Assembly: GCF_022539255.1 (NCBI RefSeq)
Contig: NZ_JAKZBV010000001.1
Span: 1,860,001-1,924,000 of the forward strand
DNA length: 64,000 bases
Origin: Sinomonas terrae
GTDB taxonomy: Bacteria > Actinomycetota > Actinomycetes > Actinomycetales > Micrococcaceae
Direction: 5' to 3'
In this document: positions 25,437-34,110 of the stretch, piece by piece
Layout of the letters: each line of letters begins with the position of its first letter
Position numbering within the stretch: the stretch's first letter is position 1
Translations under genes and position numbers: made by a program
The notes under the pieces: model-generated
Databases searched by the model: none
Seen by the model: only the letters and a program-made list of their open reading frames with translations
What the model was told of the DNA's origin: nothing

Positions 25437-25797
25437 TTAGGCCTCTGCGAGGACCCCGATCGAGCGTGCAGCCTCGAGCAGGACCTTCGCGGCGACTTCG
25501 AGTCCCTCGATGCGCCCGAGGGAGACGTCCTCGTGCTCGATGTTGACCATCTCCGGGTCGACCTCGTAGAGGGCCTGAAGGAACTGGGCCCAGTAGTCGG
25601 TGTCGTGGCCGGGGCCGCGGGCCACGAAGTCCCACGTCGAATCCTTGGGTCACTCGTTGGCCCACTCGTCCCGGCCGAGGTTCGTGCGGGGCTCGTCCGG
25701 GGAGAGGCGGCGGAAGCGGTTGTCGAGGACGCAGTAGAGGCAGGCGTTCTCGGGGTTGATCCGGACGTCCTTGGCGGTCCTCGCCTCATAGAGCGAT
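25437..25797 (-). pseudogene. C-terminal remnant of an IolE-like sugar-phosphate isomerase with an in-frame TGA
   Basis: Reading the reverse strand from about 25797 gives AKDVRINPENACLY, NRFRRLSPDEPRTNLGRDEW, a TGA at 25650-25652, then in the same frame KDSTWDFVARGPGHDTDYW and VNIEHEDVSLGRIEGLEV before TAA at 25437. The parts match consecutive C-terminal regions of actinobacterial xylose-isomerase-like TIM-barrel proteins (the NIEHED strand carries a metal ligand). The stop probably replaced a Trp codon. The N-terminal two thirds are missing, with unrelated sequence beyond 25800, so the gene is dead. Confidence 0.72.
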
Positions 25798-26002
25798 CGC
25801 TGGCCATTACCGCAACTGCGAACTCAAGGCTGCATTTTTCTGCTCCGCCCTCGGTCTGCCATATCCAGGGGAAGTGCCCTACGCCCGCGACCGGCGAAAG
25901 GCTAAAGCGGCTGACTTTTACTGACTCTTTGAAACCGGCCAGAGGAATCGACTAACCCGGATAGCCGAATTGCGCATTTTCATAGATGGAAAGGGGACAA
26001 CC

Positions 26003-26356
26003 ATGACTATCACCGCAGTTACCGAAGCCGATATGGACGCCGATGCCACAAAATCCTTGTCCATCTGGGGTGAGGGCTTCGCCGCAAGCGGCCAGTCCGA
26101 GGGCGCATGGCGGCTCAACGAGGCCCCCGTCCTGGACGCCAGCTGCGACGAGGCCGTCGCCCTCTTTGCCCACGCCAGCTCGGAGTGCCGCCGCGACGGG
26201 TCCTTGGACCCCCTGAGGGCTGCCGCCGCTTCCCCAATCTGCAAACTTGCAAATAGGCGAGGCCCTCGAGTCGACCTCGCAATCTTGTCGATCCGCTTGA
26301 TTCCGCAGATCTGCATCTGCAAGTTCTTGCAAGTAGGTTGGAGTCTCACAGAGTGA
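26003..26356 (+). CDS. hypothetical small protein (doubtful)
   Basis: ATG 26003 follows GGAAAGGGGAC with good spacing and opens a 117-codon frame. The first 75 residues are acidic and protein-like (EADMDADATKSLSIWGEG, LDASCDEAVALFAHASSE); the rest translates the repeat-rich DNA at 26239-26340 and looks non-coding. It may be the N-terminus of a longer gene cut by rearrangement. No family recognised. Confidence 0.35.
   Translation: MTITAVTEADMDADATKSLSIWGEGFAASGQSEGAWRLNEAPVLDASCDEAVALFAHASSECRRDGSLDPLRAAAASPICKLANRRGPRVDLAILSIRLIPQICICKFLQVGWSLTE
26239..26337. repeat. pair of imperfect repeats CTGCAA-N-TTGCAA-TAGG
   Basis: CTGCAAACTTGCAAATAGG (26239-26257) and CTGCAAGTTCTTGCAAGTAGG at 26317-26337 share CTGCAA, TTGCAA and TAGG in order. 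A third half-copy, TAGTTGCAAGTC, lies near 26371. Each unit is an inverted-repeat-like pair (TTGCAA). They could be sites for a partition protein, recombinase or regulator; no partner gene is visible. Confidence 0.45.
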
Positions 26357-26402
26357 TCTCAAGCCCCCTCTAGTTGCAAGTCTGAGCATCTATCTGCCGG
26401 AA

Positions 26403-26445
26403 ATGGACGGCCTATCTGCAGGTTTTTGGCAGATAGGCCGTCCAT
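26403..26445. terminator. 17-bp perfect hairpin in the decayed region
   Basis: Arms 26403-26419 and 26429-26445 pair over 17 bp around the loop AGGTTTTTG; a T-rich stretch follows on the plus strand. It may end transcription of the doubtful ORF at 26003 or be a relic of a lost operon. The arms contain CTATCTGC, which also appears just upstream at 26390. Confidence 0.5.
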
Positions 26446-26784
26446 ATTCTTTATTTGGAAGCGGCAGCCGCCGGGGTACGTGCCTCTGTCAGAGGGGTGA
26501 CCCCCGCTGACGCGTTTTCGCCTTCTGGGAGATCCGGCGTCATGCGATGGGCTGGACGAGGCCCGCGGCAACCTGACCTTATCTCCGGAAATTTGCGCCA
26601 CGGTATCGATCTGCCGACAAGTCCAGCCCGCGGCTGACTCGAGACCTCGCATGGAACCGCCGCGAAAGCCTTCGATGGATGCTATTTCCCAGCCTAATAG
26701 ATTTCGGGGCAATGGGGCGTTGGGGTCCGCCCTACACGCGCAAACCGACCGCTTGGATTTGCACTCCAGATGTAGAGGCTGACG
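26446..26784. other. non-coding or decayed stretch before the LacI gene
   Basis: No frame with a ribosome site or recognisable domain was found on either strand, and codon-position G+C bias typical of the neighbours is absent. It probably continues the degraded region begun at 24802. Confidence 0.45.
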
Positions 26785-27828
26785 CTACTCTTGGGGTGTC
26801 GAGCTGTACTCGGGGGATGGCGCTGTGGTGTGGCGGACCACGAGGCGTGGTGGGATCAGGACATGCTGGGATTCGCGGCGCCCGTCCATTCGGGTCAGGA
26901 GCAGTTCGGCAGCCTGGCGGCCCATGGCGACGCCTGACTGGTCGACGGTGGTGAGGCTGATCGGGGGGAGCGCGGAAGCGGGGACGTTGTCGTAGCCGAC
27001 GATCGAGACGTCGTCGGGCACGCGCAGGCCGGATTCGACGAGCGCCGTGAAGGCGCCGAGGGCGGCGACGTCTGCGCCGCCGTGGAGGGCCGTCGGGCGT
27101 TGCTCGCGGGTCGCGATCATGCGACCTGCCGCAAGCCCGCCTTCGGTTCCCCATCTGCCGGGAATGTGGTCGATCCAGCGTTCGAGCCCGTGCCGCTGCA
27201 TGGCGAGGTCGTAGCCGCGGGCGCGAACGGTCTGCGGCATGGTCGGCTGATCGCCGGGCTCGTGGTGGCCGAGGAATGAGATGCGCTCGTGGCCGAGTGA
27301 GACGAGGTGGTCGACGATGAGGCCGCTGCCCTCCACGTCGTCGCTGGCGACCGTGTCGAAGTGCCGGGCAGGGCCGTGCCGGCCAAGGACGACGACGGGG
27401 ATCGACGCTCCGAGGCGCTCGAGCTCTTCATCGGGGCCGAAGGGAGCGATGAGCAGGAGACCGTCCATGCGACGGTCGACCATGGCCTCGATGAGCCTGC
27501 GCTGGGCGTCGAGCCCCTGCCGGGCCTGGCCGATGAGAACCTGGTAGTCGCGCTCTTCGGCGACATCACGGATGCCCTCGACAAGCACCGAGAAGAAGGT
27601 GTTGGAGAGGTCGACGAGGAAGACGCCGAGGGTATAGCTCCTGCCCCTCATGCCGCGTGCCACGGCGAGGGGACGATATTCGAGCGCAGTAATGGCGGCT
27701 TCGACTCGCTCCTTCATAGCAGGGCTCACCCCGTAGGCACCCCGTAGGACCTTCGAGACGGCCGCCGTCGATACCCCTGCTTGCCGTGCGACGTCGCGGA
27801 TCGTCGCCCGAGCTTGGATCTTGTCCAC
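26785..27828 (-). CDS. LacI-family regulator of the rhamnosidase module
   Basis: 347 residues with the DNA-binding domain IRDVARQAGVSTAAVSKVLR and a sugar-sensing domain (LGVFLVDLSNTFFSVLVEG, IVDHLVSLGHERISFLGH, IVGYDNVPASALPPISLTTVDQ). GTG 27828 is preferred over the ATG at 27912 because GGAAAGGGGC precedes it and the LacI homology starts about eight residues later. It is transcribed away from the CUT1 importer at 28058. The intergenic inverted repeat at 27940-27961 is the probable operator for both directions. Confidence 0.92.
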   Translation of the reverse strand: MDKIQARATIRDVARQAGVSTAAVSKVLRGAYGVSPAMKERVEAAITALEYRPLAVARGMRGRSYTLGVFLVDLSNTFFSVLVEGIRDVAEERDYQVLIGQARQGLDAQRRLIEAMVDRRMDGLLLIAPFGPDEELERLGASIPVVVLGRHGPARHFDTVASDDVEGSGLIVDHLVSLGHERISFLGHHEPGDQPTMPQTVRARGYDLAMQRHGLERWIDHIPGRWGTEGGLAAGRMIATREQRPTALHGGADVAALGAFTALVESGLRVPDDVSIVGYDNVPASALPPISLTTVDQSGVAMGRQAAELLLTRMDGRRESQHVLIPPRLVVRHTTAPSPEYSSTPQE

Positions 27829-27939
27829 GTGCCCCTTTCCGGTGAGGCGTCTGCAAGTGGAAGTCGAGAGCGCATTCTCAAATCGGAGTTCATCCGAGCC
27901 CTTGCCCGCCATATGTGATGTGGCTTACAGTATCACGTA

Positions 27940-27961
27940 GAACGGTCTACGAAGACCGTTC
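27940..27961. promoter_or_regulatory. 22-bp inverted repeat, probable operator between LacI and the importer
   Basis: GAACGGTCT (27940-27948) and AGACCGTTC (27953-27961) are perfect 9-bp inverted arms around ACGA. A further GACGGTCT lies at 27977 and a GAAACGTTCC LacI-like half-palindrome at 28031, next to the importer start. A possible promoter pair TTGCCC (27902) and TACAGT (27926) is 18 bases apart just upstream. Confidence 0.6.
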
Positions 27962-28057
27962 CACAATCTGCTACAGGACGGTCTGCAGGGTTCCGCGCGA
28001 AGAAGGCGGACCCTGCTGGATCGGCGATCTGAAACGTTCCACGAATCAGGAGACACG

Positions 28058-29386
28058 ATGACAGGCAAGCTGATCCGGCATTGGGCGCCGGTGGCTGCGG
28101 GCACTGTTGCCCTCGGCATCGCCCTTACAGGCTGCACCGGCTTCGGCGGCAGCTCGAGCGGCGGGAGCGGGTCGGGCGGCGCGACGATCTCGTTCCTCGT
28201 GAACAACTCGGACACGTCCGTCGCGGCCGCAAAGGAGCTTGCGAAGGAGTTCACCGCGGCGAACCCGGACATCAAGGTCGACGTCCAGACACGGCCTCAG
28301 GGCTCGGACGGAGACAACACGATCAAGACCAAGCTGGCCACCGGCGACATGGCAGACGTGTTCGAGTACAACTCGGGCTCGCTGTTCCAGCAGATCAATC
28401 CGGGGCAGAACCTCGTCGCCGTGACGGGCCAGTCCTACATGTCCGACGTGTCGGACTCGTTCAAGCCCGTCGTGACTGCGGGCAAGGACGTCTACGGCGT
28501 GCCGTTCGGCAGCGGCGTCGCGGGCGCCGTCCTCTACAACAAGAAGGTCTACTCCAAGCTCGGCCTGTCTGTGCCGAAGACGTGGGCCGATTTCGTCTCG
28601 AACAGCCAGAAGATCAAGGCTTCCGGTACCGTGCCGATCATCCAGAGCTACAAGGACACCTGGACCTCCCAGCTGTTCGTCCTCGGCGACTTCGCGAACG
28701 TGGCAAAGGCCGAGCCGAACTTCGCGGCCGACTACACGGCGAACAAGGCCAAGTACGCGACCGACCCGGCGGCGATCAAGGGCTTCGAGCACCAGGAGGA
28801 GGCGGCCAAGGACGCGCTGTTCAACAAGGACTTCGCCTCCACCACCTACAACCAGGCCCTCGACATGCTCGCCAACGGCGACGGCGCCCAGTACCCCATC
28901 CTGACCTCGGCCATCGCCGGGATCCAGGCCAACGACCCGGACCAGATCAACGACATCGGCATGTTCCCGCTCCCTGGCGACGACGCATCGAAGAACGCGC
29001 TGACGATCTGGTTCCCCTCGGGCGTCTACATCCCGAAGTCCTCCAAGCACGTCGCCGAGGCGGAGAAGTTCCAGGCGTTCCTCGCCAGCAAGGCCGGCTG
29101 CGACGCCCAGACCAAGGGCTCCGCGCCGTCCGGTCCGTACCTCGTGAAGGACTGCACGCTCCCGAGCAACACCCCTCCGGCGGTGCAGGACATGCTGCCC
29201 TACTTCAACGACACCGCCAAGAATAGCCCGGCGCTCGAGTTCCTCTCGCCGGTGAAGGGCCCGAACCTCGAGCAGATCACGGTCGAGGTCGGCACCCAGC
29301 AGGTGAGCGCCCAGAAGGGCGCCTCGCTCTACGACGAGGACGTCAAGAAGCAGGCCCAGCAGCTGAACCTGCCGGGCTGGAGCTGA
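28058..29386 (+). CDS. extracellular sugar-binding lipoprotein (CUT1, family 1)
   Basis: 442 residues with a lipoprotein signal (lipobox LTGCTG, Cys near residue 26, then a Gly/Ser linker). The mature protein is a family 1 solute-binding protein (NNSDTSVAAAKELAKEF, TGDMADVFEYNSG, VLYNKKVYSKLGLSVPKTW). It should capture an oligosaccharide or glycoside outside the cell. The GH78 rhamnosidase at the end of the operon suggests an L-rhamnose-containing ligand. ATG 28058 has CAGGAG upstream. No ATPase gene is present locally. Confidence 0.92.
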   Translation: MTGKLIRHWAPVAAGTVALGIALTGCTGFGGSSSGGSGSGGATISFLVNNSDTSVAAAKELAKEFTAANPDIKVDVQTRPQGSDGDNTIKTKLATGDMADVFEYNSGSLFQQINPGQNLVAVTGQSYMSDVSDSFKPVVTAGKDVYGVPFGSGVAGAVLYNKKVYSKLGLSVPKTWADFVSNSQKIKASGTVPIIQSYKDTWTSQLFVLGDFANVAKAEPNFAADYTANKAKYATDPAAIKGFEHQEEAAKDALFNKDFASTTYNQALDMLANGDGAQYPILTSAIAGIQANDPDQINDIGMFPLPGDDASKNALTIWFPSGVYIPKSSKHVAEAEKFQAFLASKAGCDAQTKGSAPSGPYLVKDCTLPSNTPPAVQDMLPYFNDTAKNSPALEFLSPVKGPNLEQITVEVGTQQVSAQKGASLYDEDVKKQAQQLNLPGWS

Positions 29387-29399
29387 CCGGAGCATGAGC

Positions 29400-29430
29400 G
29401 GACCGGGGGCCGCGCGGCGGCTCCCGGTCC
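29400..29430 (+). terminator. hairpin between the binding protein and the first permease
   Basis: GGACCGGGGGCC (29400-29411) pairs with GGCTCCCGGTCC (29419-29430) with one non-Watson-Crick position and a 7-base loop. It lies 13 bases after the stop codon. Stem-loops at this place in importer operons usually protect the upstream message or partly terminate, giving more binding protein than permease. Confidence 0.6.
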
Positions 29431-29448
29431 GGTGCAAGGAGAGACACC

Positions 29449-30393
29449 ATGACCGTCAACCAGACAGCGCCCGCACCGTCGCGCCAGCGGCGCAGGGAAG
29501 CGAACAGCATCAACCCCGGCATGATCAGCCGCAGGAGGAAGGGGAGCCCGTACCCATACTGGTTCTACCTCCCGGCCGCCGCGATCTACACTGTGCTGTT
29601 CCTCGTGCCGACCTTCGCCTCGTTCTTCTTCAGCCTCACCCGATGGACCATCTTCAACGCGACCTTCATCGGCTTCGGGAACTTCGTCCAGTTCTTCCAA
29701 GACCCCGGGCTCTCGACCGGTCTGAGGAACACGATCATCTACGCGATCCTGACCTCGGGCCTGAAGGTCGTGCTCGGGATGCTGTTCGGGGTCCTGCTCA
29801 CCTCGAAGATGATCGCCCGCGGCTTCCTGCGCTCGGTGCTGTTCTTCCCCGTGCTGCTCTCGAGCATCGGCGTGGGGATCATGTTCAGCGTCTTCATGGA
29901 CCCGGACAAGGGCATCATCAACCAGGTCCTCTCCATCGTGGGGATCCAGGGCCCGTCCTGGCTGGCCGACCCCCACTGGGCCCTGCTCTCCATCGCATTC
30001 GTCGACGTCTGGAAGGGCGTGGGCCTGGCGACGGTGATCTACATCGCGGGGATCGTCTCGATCCCGCAGGAGTTCTACGAGGCCGCCAGGGTCGACGGGG
30101 CGAGCCCGACCAAGTGCTTCTGGAACATCACCATCCCGCTCGCCCGCCCCGCGACGGCGACCGTGATCATCCTCTCCCTCATCGGCGGCCTGCGCTCGTT
30201 CGACCTGATCTGGGCCATGACCCAAGGCGGACCGGGCTTCGCCTCGGACGTCATCGCCTCGGTCATCTATAAGCAGTACGAGGCCGGCTTCTACGGCCTC
30301 TCCACCGCGGGCAACGTCGTGCTGTTCGTCATCATCACCGCCATCGTCCTGCCCCTGTCCATCTTCCTGAACCGCAAGGAGGTCGAGCAGTGA
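29449..30393 (+). CDS. sugar ABC transporter permease (CUT1, MalF/UgpA type)
   Basis: 314-residue membrane protein. A basic N-terminal 30 residues precede the first helix (FYLPAAAIYTVLFLVPTF). The ATPase-contact loop is EFYEAARVDGASPTKCFW near residue 210. ATG 29449 has AAGGAGAG upstream. It pairs with the MalG-type permease encoded next, whose GTG start overlaps the stop codon. Confidence 0.93.
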   Translation: MTVNQTAPAPSRQRRREANSINPGMISRRRKGSPYPYWFYLPAAAIYTVLFLVPTFASFFFSLTRWTIFNATFIGFGNFVQFFQDPGLSTGLRNTIIYAILTSGLKVVLGMLFGVLLTSKMIARGFLRSVLFFPVLLSSIGVGIMFSVFMDPDKGIINQVLSIVGIQGPSWLADPHWALLSIAFVDVWKGVGLATVIYIAGIVSIPQEFYEAARVDGASPTKCFWNITIPLARPATATVIILSLIGGLRSFDLIWAMTQGGPGFASDVIASVIYKQYEAGFYGLSTAGNVVLFVIITAIVLPLSIFLNRKEVEQ

Positions 30394-31217
30394 AGGCCCT
30401 CAAGCGCTACGGCGGGGGAGTCCTCGCCGTCCTCGTCGCCACGGCTCTGTTCGTCGTGCCCTTGGTCTTCATGGTCCTCACCGCCGTCAAGGACCGCCAC
30501 CAGGCGGCGAAGCTGGACTGGTCCTGGCCGGCCCATTTCGACCTGGTGCAGAACTTCGGGCAGGTGGTCTCCGCCCGGGACTTCATGCTCGTCCAGGCCT
30601 TCATCAACAGCACTGTCCTGACCGTGGCCAGCGTGGCGATCCTGGTCGTGCTCGCCGCGATGGTCGCCTGGGTCCTCCAGCGGCGCCGCAGCCGCTGGAA
30701 CGGGCTTGCGAACTTCCTGATCCTCTCGGGCCTGATCATCCCTCCCGCCGTCGTCCCGACGATCTGGGTGCTCCAGGACCTCGGCCTGTTCAAGACGATG
30801 CCCGGTCTCATCCTGGTCGAGGTCGCCTTCGGGATGTCGTTCTGCGTGATGATCTTCCGCGCGTTCATCGCCACCATCCCCCGCGAGCTCGACGAGGCGG
30901 CCGTCATCGACGGCTGCGGGCCGGTCCGGCTCTTCTTCAGGGTGATCTTCCCGCTCCTGCGCTCGGTCATCGTCACCGTGATCGTCGTGCAGTCCGTGGC
31001 CGTGTTCAACGACTTCCAGAACCCGCTCTACTTCTTCCCCGGCGACCAGAACGCGACAGTGCAGCTGACCCTGTTCAACTTCCAGAGCCAGTTCACCTCG
31101 AGCTACAACCTGCTCTTCATGGACATCCTGCTCGTCACGATCCCGCCGCTGGTCATGTACCTGTTCTTCAACCGCCAGATCGTCGCCGGCATGACCGCCG
31201 GCGCCGTCAAAGGCTGA
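30390..31217 (+). CDS. sugar ABC transporter permease (CUT1, MalG/UgpE type)
   Basis: 275-residue membrane protein beginning at GTG 30390, which overlaps the previous stop as GTGA and follows a perfect AAGGAGGT. The EAA loop reads ELDEAAVIDGCGPVRLFF and the C-terminus ends GMTAGAVKG as usual. It completes the importer that should supply the rhamnosidase encoded 136 bases downstream. Confidence 0.93.
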   Translation: MKALKRYGGGVLAVLVATALFVVPLVFMVLTAVKDRHQAAKLDWSWPAHFDLVQNFGQVVSARDFMLVQAFINSTVLTVASVAILVVLAAMVAWVLQRRRSRWNGLANFLILSGLIIPPAVVPTIWVLQDLGLFKTMPGLILVEVAFGMSFCVMIFRAFIATIPRELDEAAVIDGCGPVRLFFRVIFPLLRSVIVTVIVVQSVAVFNDFQNPLYFFPGDQNATVQLTLFNFQSQFTSSYNLLFMDILLVTIPPLVMYLFFNRQIVAGMTAGAVKG

Positions 31218-31353
31218 GAGCTGCCCGTGCCGGACCAGCCTCCTCAGGCCCAGACCATCGAACGGTTCCGTGCGTCAGGACTGCTGGTGCGGTTCGCCCC
31301 ACCCGATCCCCGTGCTGAGAACCGACAACCTCCGATCAGAAAGACGAGTCAAA

Positions 31354-33651
31354 GTGAGCACTTTGCATTCCCGCTTCATTGCCCCTGCTGCCGAGTTCGA
31401 CGGCGCCCCGCTGCTGCGCGGGGAGTTCCGGCTCGAGGAGGGCCACGGGGAGGTGGAATCGGCGGCCCTGTTCCTCTCAGCCCTCGGGGTGGTGGAGGCG
31501 TTCGTGAACGGGGTCCGGGCCTCGGAGGATCTGCTGACCCCAGGATGGTCGAGCTATGAGTGGCGCGTGCGCTATGCGGAGCTGGATGTCACGGATCTTG
31601 TTGGCCCGACGACCGTGCTGGGCCTCGCACTGGGCAACGGGTGGTACCGGGGCCGGCTGACGTGGTCTGGAGGGTCGGCGTTCTACGGCAAGGAGCTGGC
31701 GGGGTTCGCGGAGCTGAAGGTCCGCTTCGCGGATGGGCACGAGCAGGTGTTCGGCACGGACGGCTCGTGGACGGCGGGCCCGTCGGCGACGACGGCGAAC
31801 GACCTCTACGACGGGCAGTCCATCGATGCCCGGGCGTACGACGACGCCTGGCTGGCTCCCGGGTTCGCCTCGCCGGAGTGGGCTGGCGTGCACGAGCTCG
31901 AGGACGACCTGGCCCGGCTCGAGCCGTACGTCGGCCCGCCGGTGCGGCGGCAGCAGGAGCTGGTGCCTGTGAAGGTGTGGGAGTCGCCGTCGGGGAAGGT
32001 GCTGGTGGACTTCGGGCAGAACCTCGTGGGCTGGGTCCGCACCGAGGTGACGGGGCCGGAGGGCTCGGTCGTGGTGCTGCGGCATGCGGAGGTGCTTGAG
32101 CATGACGAGCTCGGGACGCGGCCGCTGCGCTCCGCGGAGGCGACGGACCGGTTCACGCTCTCGGGCGGGGCGGACGTGTTCGAGCCGACGTTCACGTTCC
32201 ACGGGTTCCGGTACGTGGAGGTCGAAGGCTGGCCGGGCGGCCTCGAGGGGCTGAAGGCCGCGGTGTCGGCCGGCAGTGGGCTGACCGCCGTCGTCGTCTC
32301 CTCGGACCTGCGGCGGATCGGCCGGTTCGAGACGTCGGAGCCGCTGGTGAACCGGCTGCACGAGAACGCGGTGTGGGGGATGCGGGGGAACTTCGTGGAC
32401 GTGCCGACGGACTGCCCTCAGCGTGACGAGCGCCTGGGCTGGACCGGCGACATCGCGGCGTTCGCCCCGAGCGCGTGCTTCCTGTTCGACTCGCGGGACT
32501 TCCTGCGGGACTGGCTGCGGGATCTGGCCCTCGAGCAGGAGCACCAGGACGGCATGGTCCCGTACGTGGTCCCGGACGTGCTCAAGTACGTCGAGAACCA
32601 CAAGGAGTTCGGCGCCCCTGACACGACTGCGCTGTGGAGCGATGCCTCGGTGTGGGTCCCCTGGGCGGTGTGGCAGGCGTACGGGGATCGGCGTGTACTC
32701 GAAGAGGCCTTCCCCTCGATGACGTCCCACGCGCGCCGTGTGCGCGGGAAGCTCTCCGAGAACGGCCTGTGGGACACCGGGTTCCAGTTCGGCGACTGGC
32801 TCGACCCCGACGCCCCACCCCACGCACCGGCAGAGGCGAAGGCGGACACAGGGGTCGTCGCGGCCCTCTGCGCCTACCGCACTGCCGATCTCGTCGCACA
32901 GACCGCGGCCGTGCTCGGCGACCCGGAGGCCGAGGCCGAGTTCCGGGAGATGGCCGAGGAGATGCGGGCAGCGTTCACCCGGCACTGCCTCCACGACGGG
33001 GTGATCGAGAGCGACTGCACCACCGTGTACGCCCTGGCGATCGTCTTCGGGATCCTCGGCGGGGCCGACCGGGAGTTCGCGGGACGGCGCCTGGCCGAGC
33101 TCGTCGAGGCCTCCGGCTACCGGATCTCGACCGGCTTCGCCGGCACCCCGTTCGTCACGGACGCCCTCACGGCCACCGGGCACCTCGATACCGCCTACCG
33201 GCTGCTGCTGCAGACCGAGAACCCCTCGTGGCTGTACCCGGTCACGATGGGCGCGACGACGATCTGGGAGCGCTGGGACTCCATGCTCCCCGACGGCACG
33301 ATCAACCCCGGCGAGATGACCAGCTTCAACCACTACGCCCTCGGCGCGGTCGTCGACTGGCTCCACCGCACCGTCGGCGGCCTCGCACCCCTCGAGCCCG
33401 GCTACCGGCGCATCCTCATAGCACCCCAGCCCGGCGGCAGCCTCGAATGGGCCGAGACCAGCCTCGAGACCCCGCACGGCCTCGCCTCGGTCCGGTGGGA
33501 GGTCGCCGACGAGAAGCTCCACCTCACGGCCGTCGTCCCCGAGGGCGCTGAGGCGGTCCTGCGTCTGGCCGGAACCGACGACGAGATCCTCGGGGCGGGC
33601 AGCCACAAGCGAGAGGCCGCCCGCTCAGTACTCGAGACGAACGCGAACTAG
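31354..33651 (+). CDS. alpha-L-rhamnosidase, GH78
   Basis: 765 residues, no signal peptide, so probably cytoplasmic. The N-terminal part (about 1-180) is the Bac_rhamnosid_N-like beta domain, then a beta sandwich (VDFGQNLVGWVRTEV), the (alpha/alpha)6 catalytic barrel from about 330 (VPTDCPQRDERLGWTGD, holding the general-acid Glu; TTIWERWDSM, holding the second carboxylate region) and a C-terminal beta domain (GYRRILIAPQPGG). It releases L-rhamnose from glycosides by inversion. GTG 31354 fits the start of homology although its ribosome site is weak; the longer open frame upstream has no family match. No L-rhamnose isomerase, kinase or aldolase genes are in view. Confidence 0.93.
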   Translation: MSTLHSRFIAPAAEFDGAPLLRGEFRLEEGHGEVESAALFLSALGVVEAFVNGVRASEDLLTPGWSSYEWRVRYAELDVTDLVGPTTVLGLALGNGWYRGRLTWSGGSAFYGKELAGFAELKVRFADGHEQVFGTDGSWTAGPSATTANDLYDGQSIDARAYDDAWLAPGFASPEWAGVHELEDDLARLEPYVGPPVRRQQELVPVKVWESPSGKVLVDFGQNLVGWVRTEVTGPEGSVVVLRHAEVLEHDELGTRPLRSAEATDRFTLSGGADVFEPTFTFHGFRYVEVEGWPGGLEGLKAAVSAGSGLTAVVVSSDLRRIGRFETSEPLVNRLHENAVWGMRGNFVDVPTDCPQRDERLGWTGDIAAFAPSACFLFDSRDFLRDWLRDLALEQEHQDGMVPYVVPDVLKYVENHKEFGAPDTTALWSDASVWVPWAVWQAYGDRRVLEEAFPSMTSHARRVRGKLSENGLWDTGFQFGDWLDPDAPPHAPAEAKADTGVVAALCAYRTADLVAQTAAVLGDPEAEAEFREMAEEMRAAFTRHCLHDGVIESDCTTVYALAIVFGILGGADREFAGRRLAELVEASGYRISTGFAGTPFVTDALTATGHLDTAYRLLLQTENPSWLYPVTMGATTIWERWDSMLPDGTINPGEMTSFNHYALGAVVDWLHRTVGGLAPLEPGYRRILIAPQPGGSLEWAETSLETPHGLASVRWEVADEKLHLTAVVPEGAEAVLRLAGTDDEILGAGSHKREAARSVLETNAN

Positions 33652-33665
33652 GCAGATGATCCAAC

Positions 33666-34110
33666 GAGGCGGTGCTCAGGGGCAAACACGAACTCGGTGT
33701 GACGCACATCGACACCGCAGAGATGTACGGCTGGGGGCAGGGGAGGAACTTCTTGGACGCACTCGCTCCGTTCCGGGGCGAAGTGACCATAGCTACCAAG
33801 TTCGGCTTGAGGCCCGAGGGCGTTTCCAACTCGCGGCCAGAGCGCGTACGGGCTGTTGTCAACGCGAGCCTTCGACGGCTGAACGTCGACTCCATTAATC
33901 TCCTCGACCAGCAAGCGAAGGATCCCGCTGTGCCGATCGAGGATGTGATCGGCGTAATGCAGGAGTTCGTCACAGCAGGCAAGGGCAAGCATCTCGGCCT
34001 CTCCAACACGGATGCCGATTCGCGTCCGCCGCGCCGCCGCGGTGCACCCGATCGCGGCATTCCAGGCCAAGTACTCAGGCGACGAGGCCGATGCCGAGCT
34101 CTTCGAGTAG
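33666..34110 (+). pseudogene. aldo/keto reductase remnant, truncated and frameshifted
   Basis: The frame reads LGVTHIDTAEMYGWGQG, then VTIATKFGLRPEGVSNSRPE, RRLNVDSINLLDQQ and FVTAGKGKHLGLSN, matching aldo/keto reductases in order (TAEMYG carries the catalytic Tyr). After about 34015 homology continues in another frame (AAAVHPIAAFQAKYS) and stops at TAG 34108. The first 30 or so residues and the C-terminal half are missing. The gene is dead and marks the start of a run of fragments. Confidence 0.75.

Noticed and set aside
25650..25652. In-frame TGA as a selenocysteine or recoding signal
   Set aside because: The gene is truncated, the family has Trp-like residues there, and no recoding hairpin is evident.
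26239..26445. CRISPR array
   Set aside because: Only two imperfect short units with unequal spacing and no cas genes.
24802..26784. Insertion sequence or integrated element in the decayed region
   Set aside because: No transposase or integrase text, no terminal inverted repeats and no tRNA target were found.
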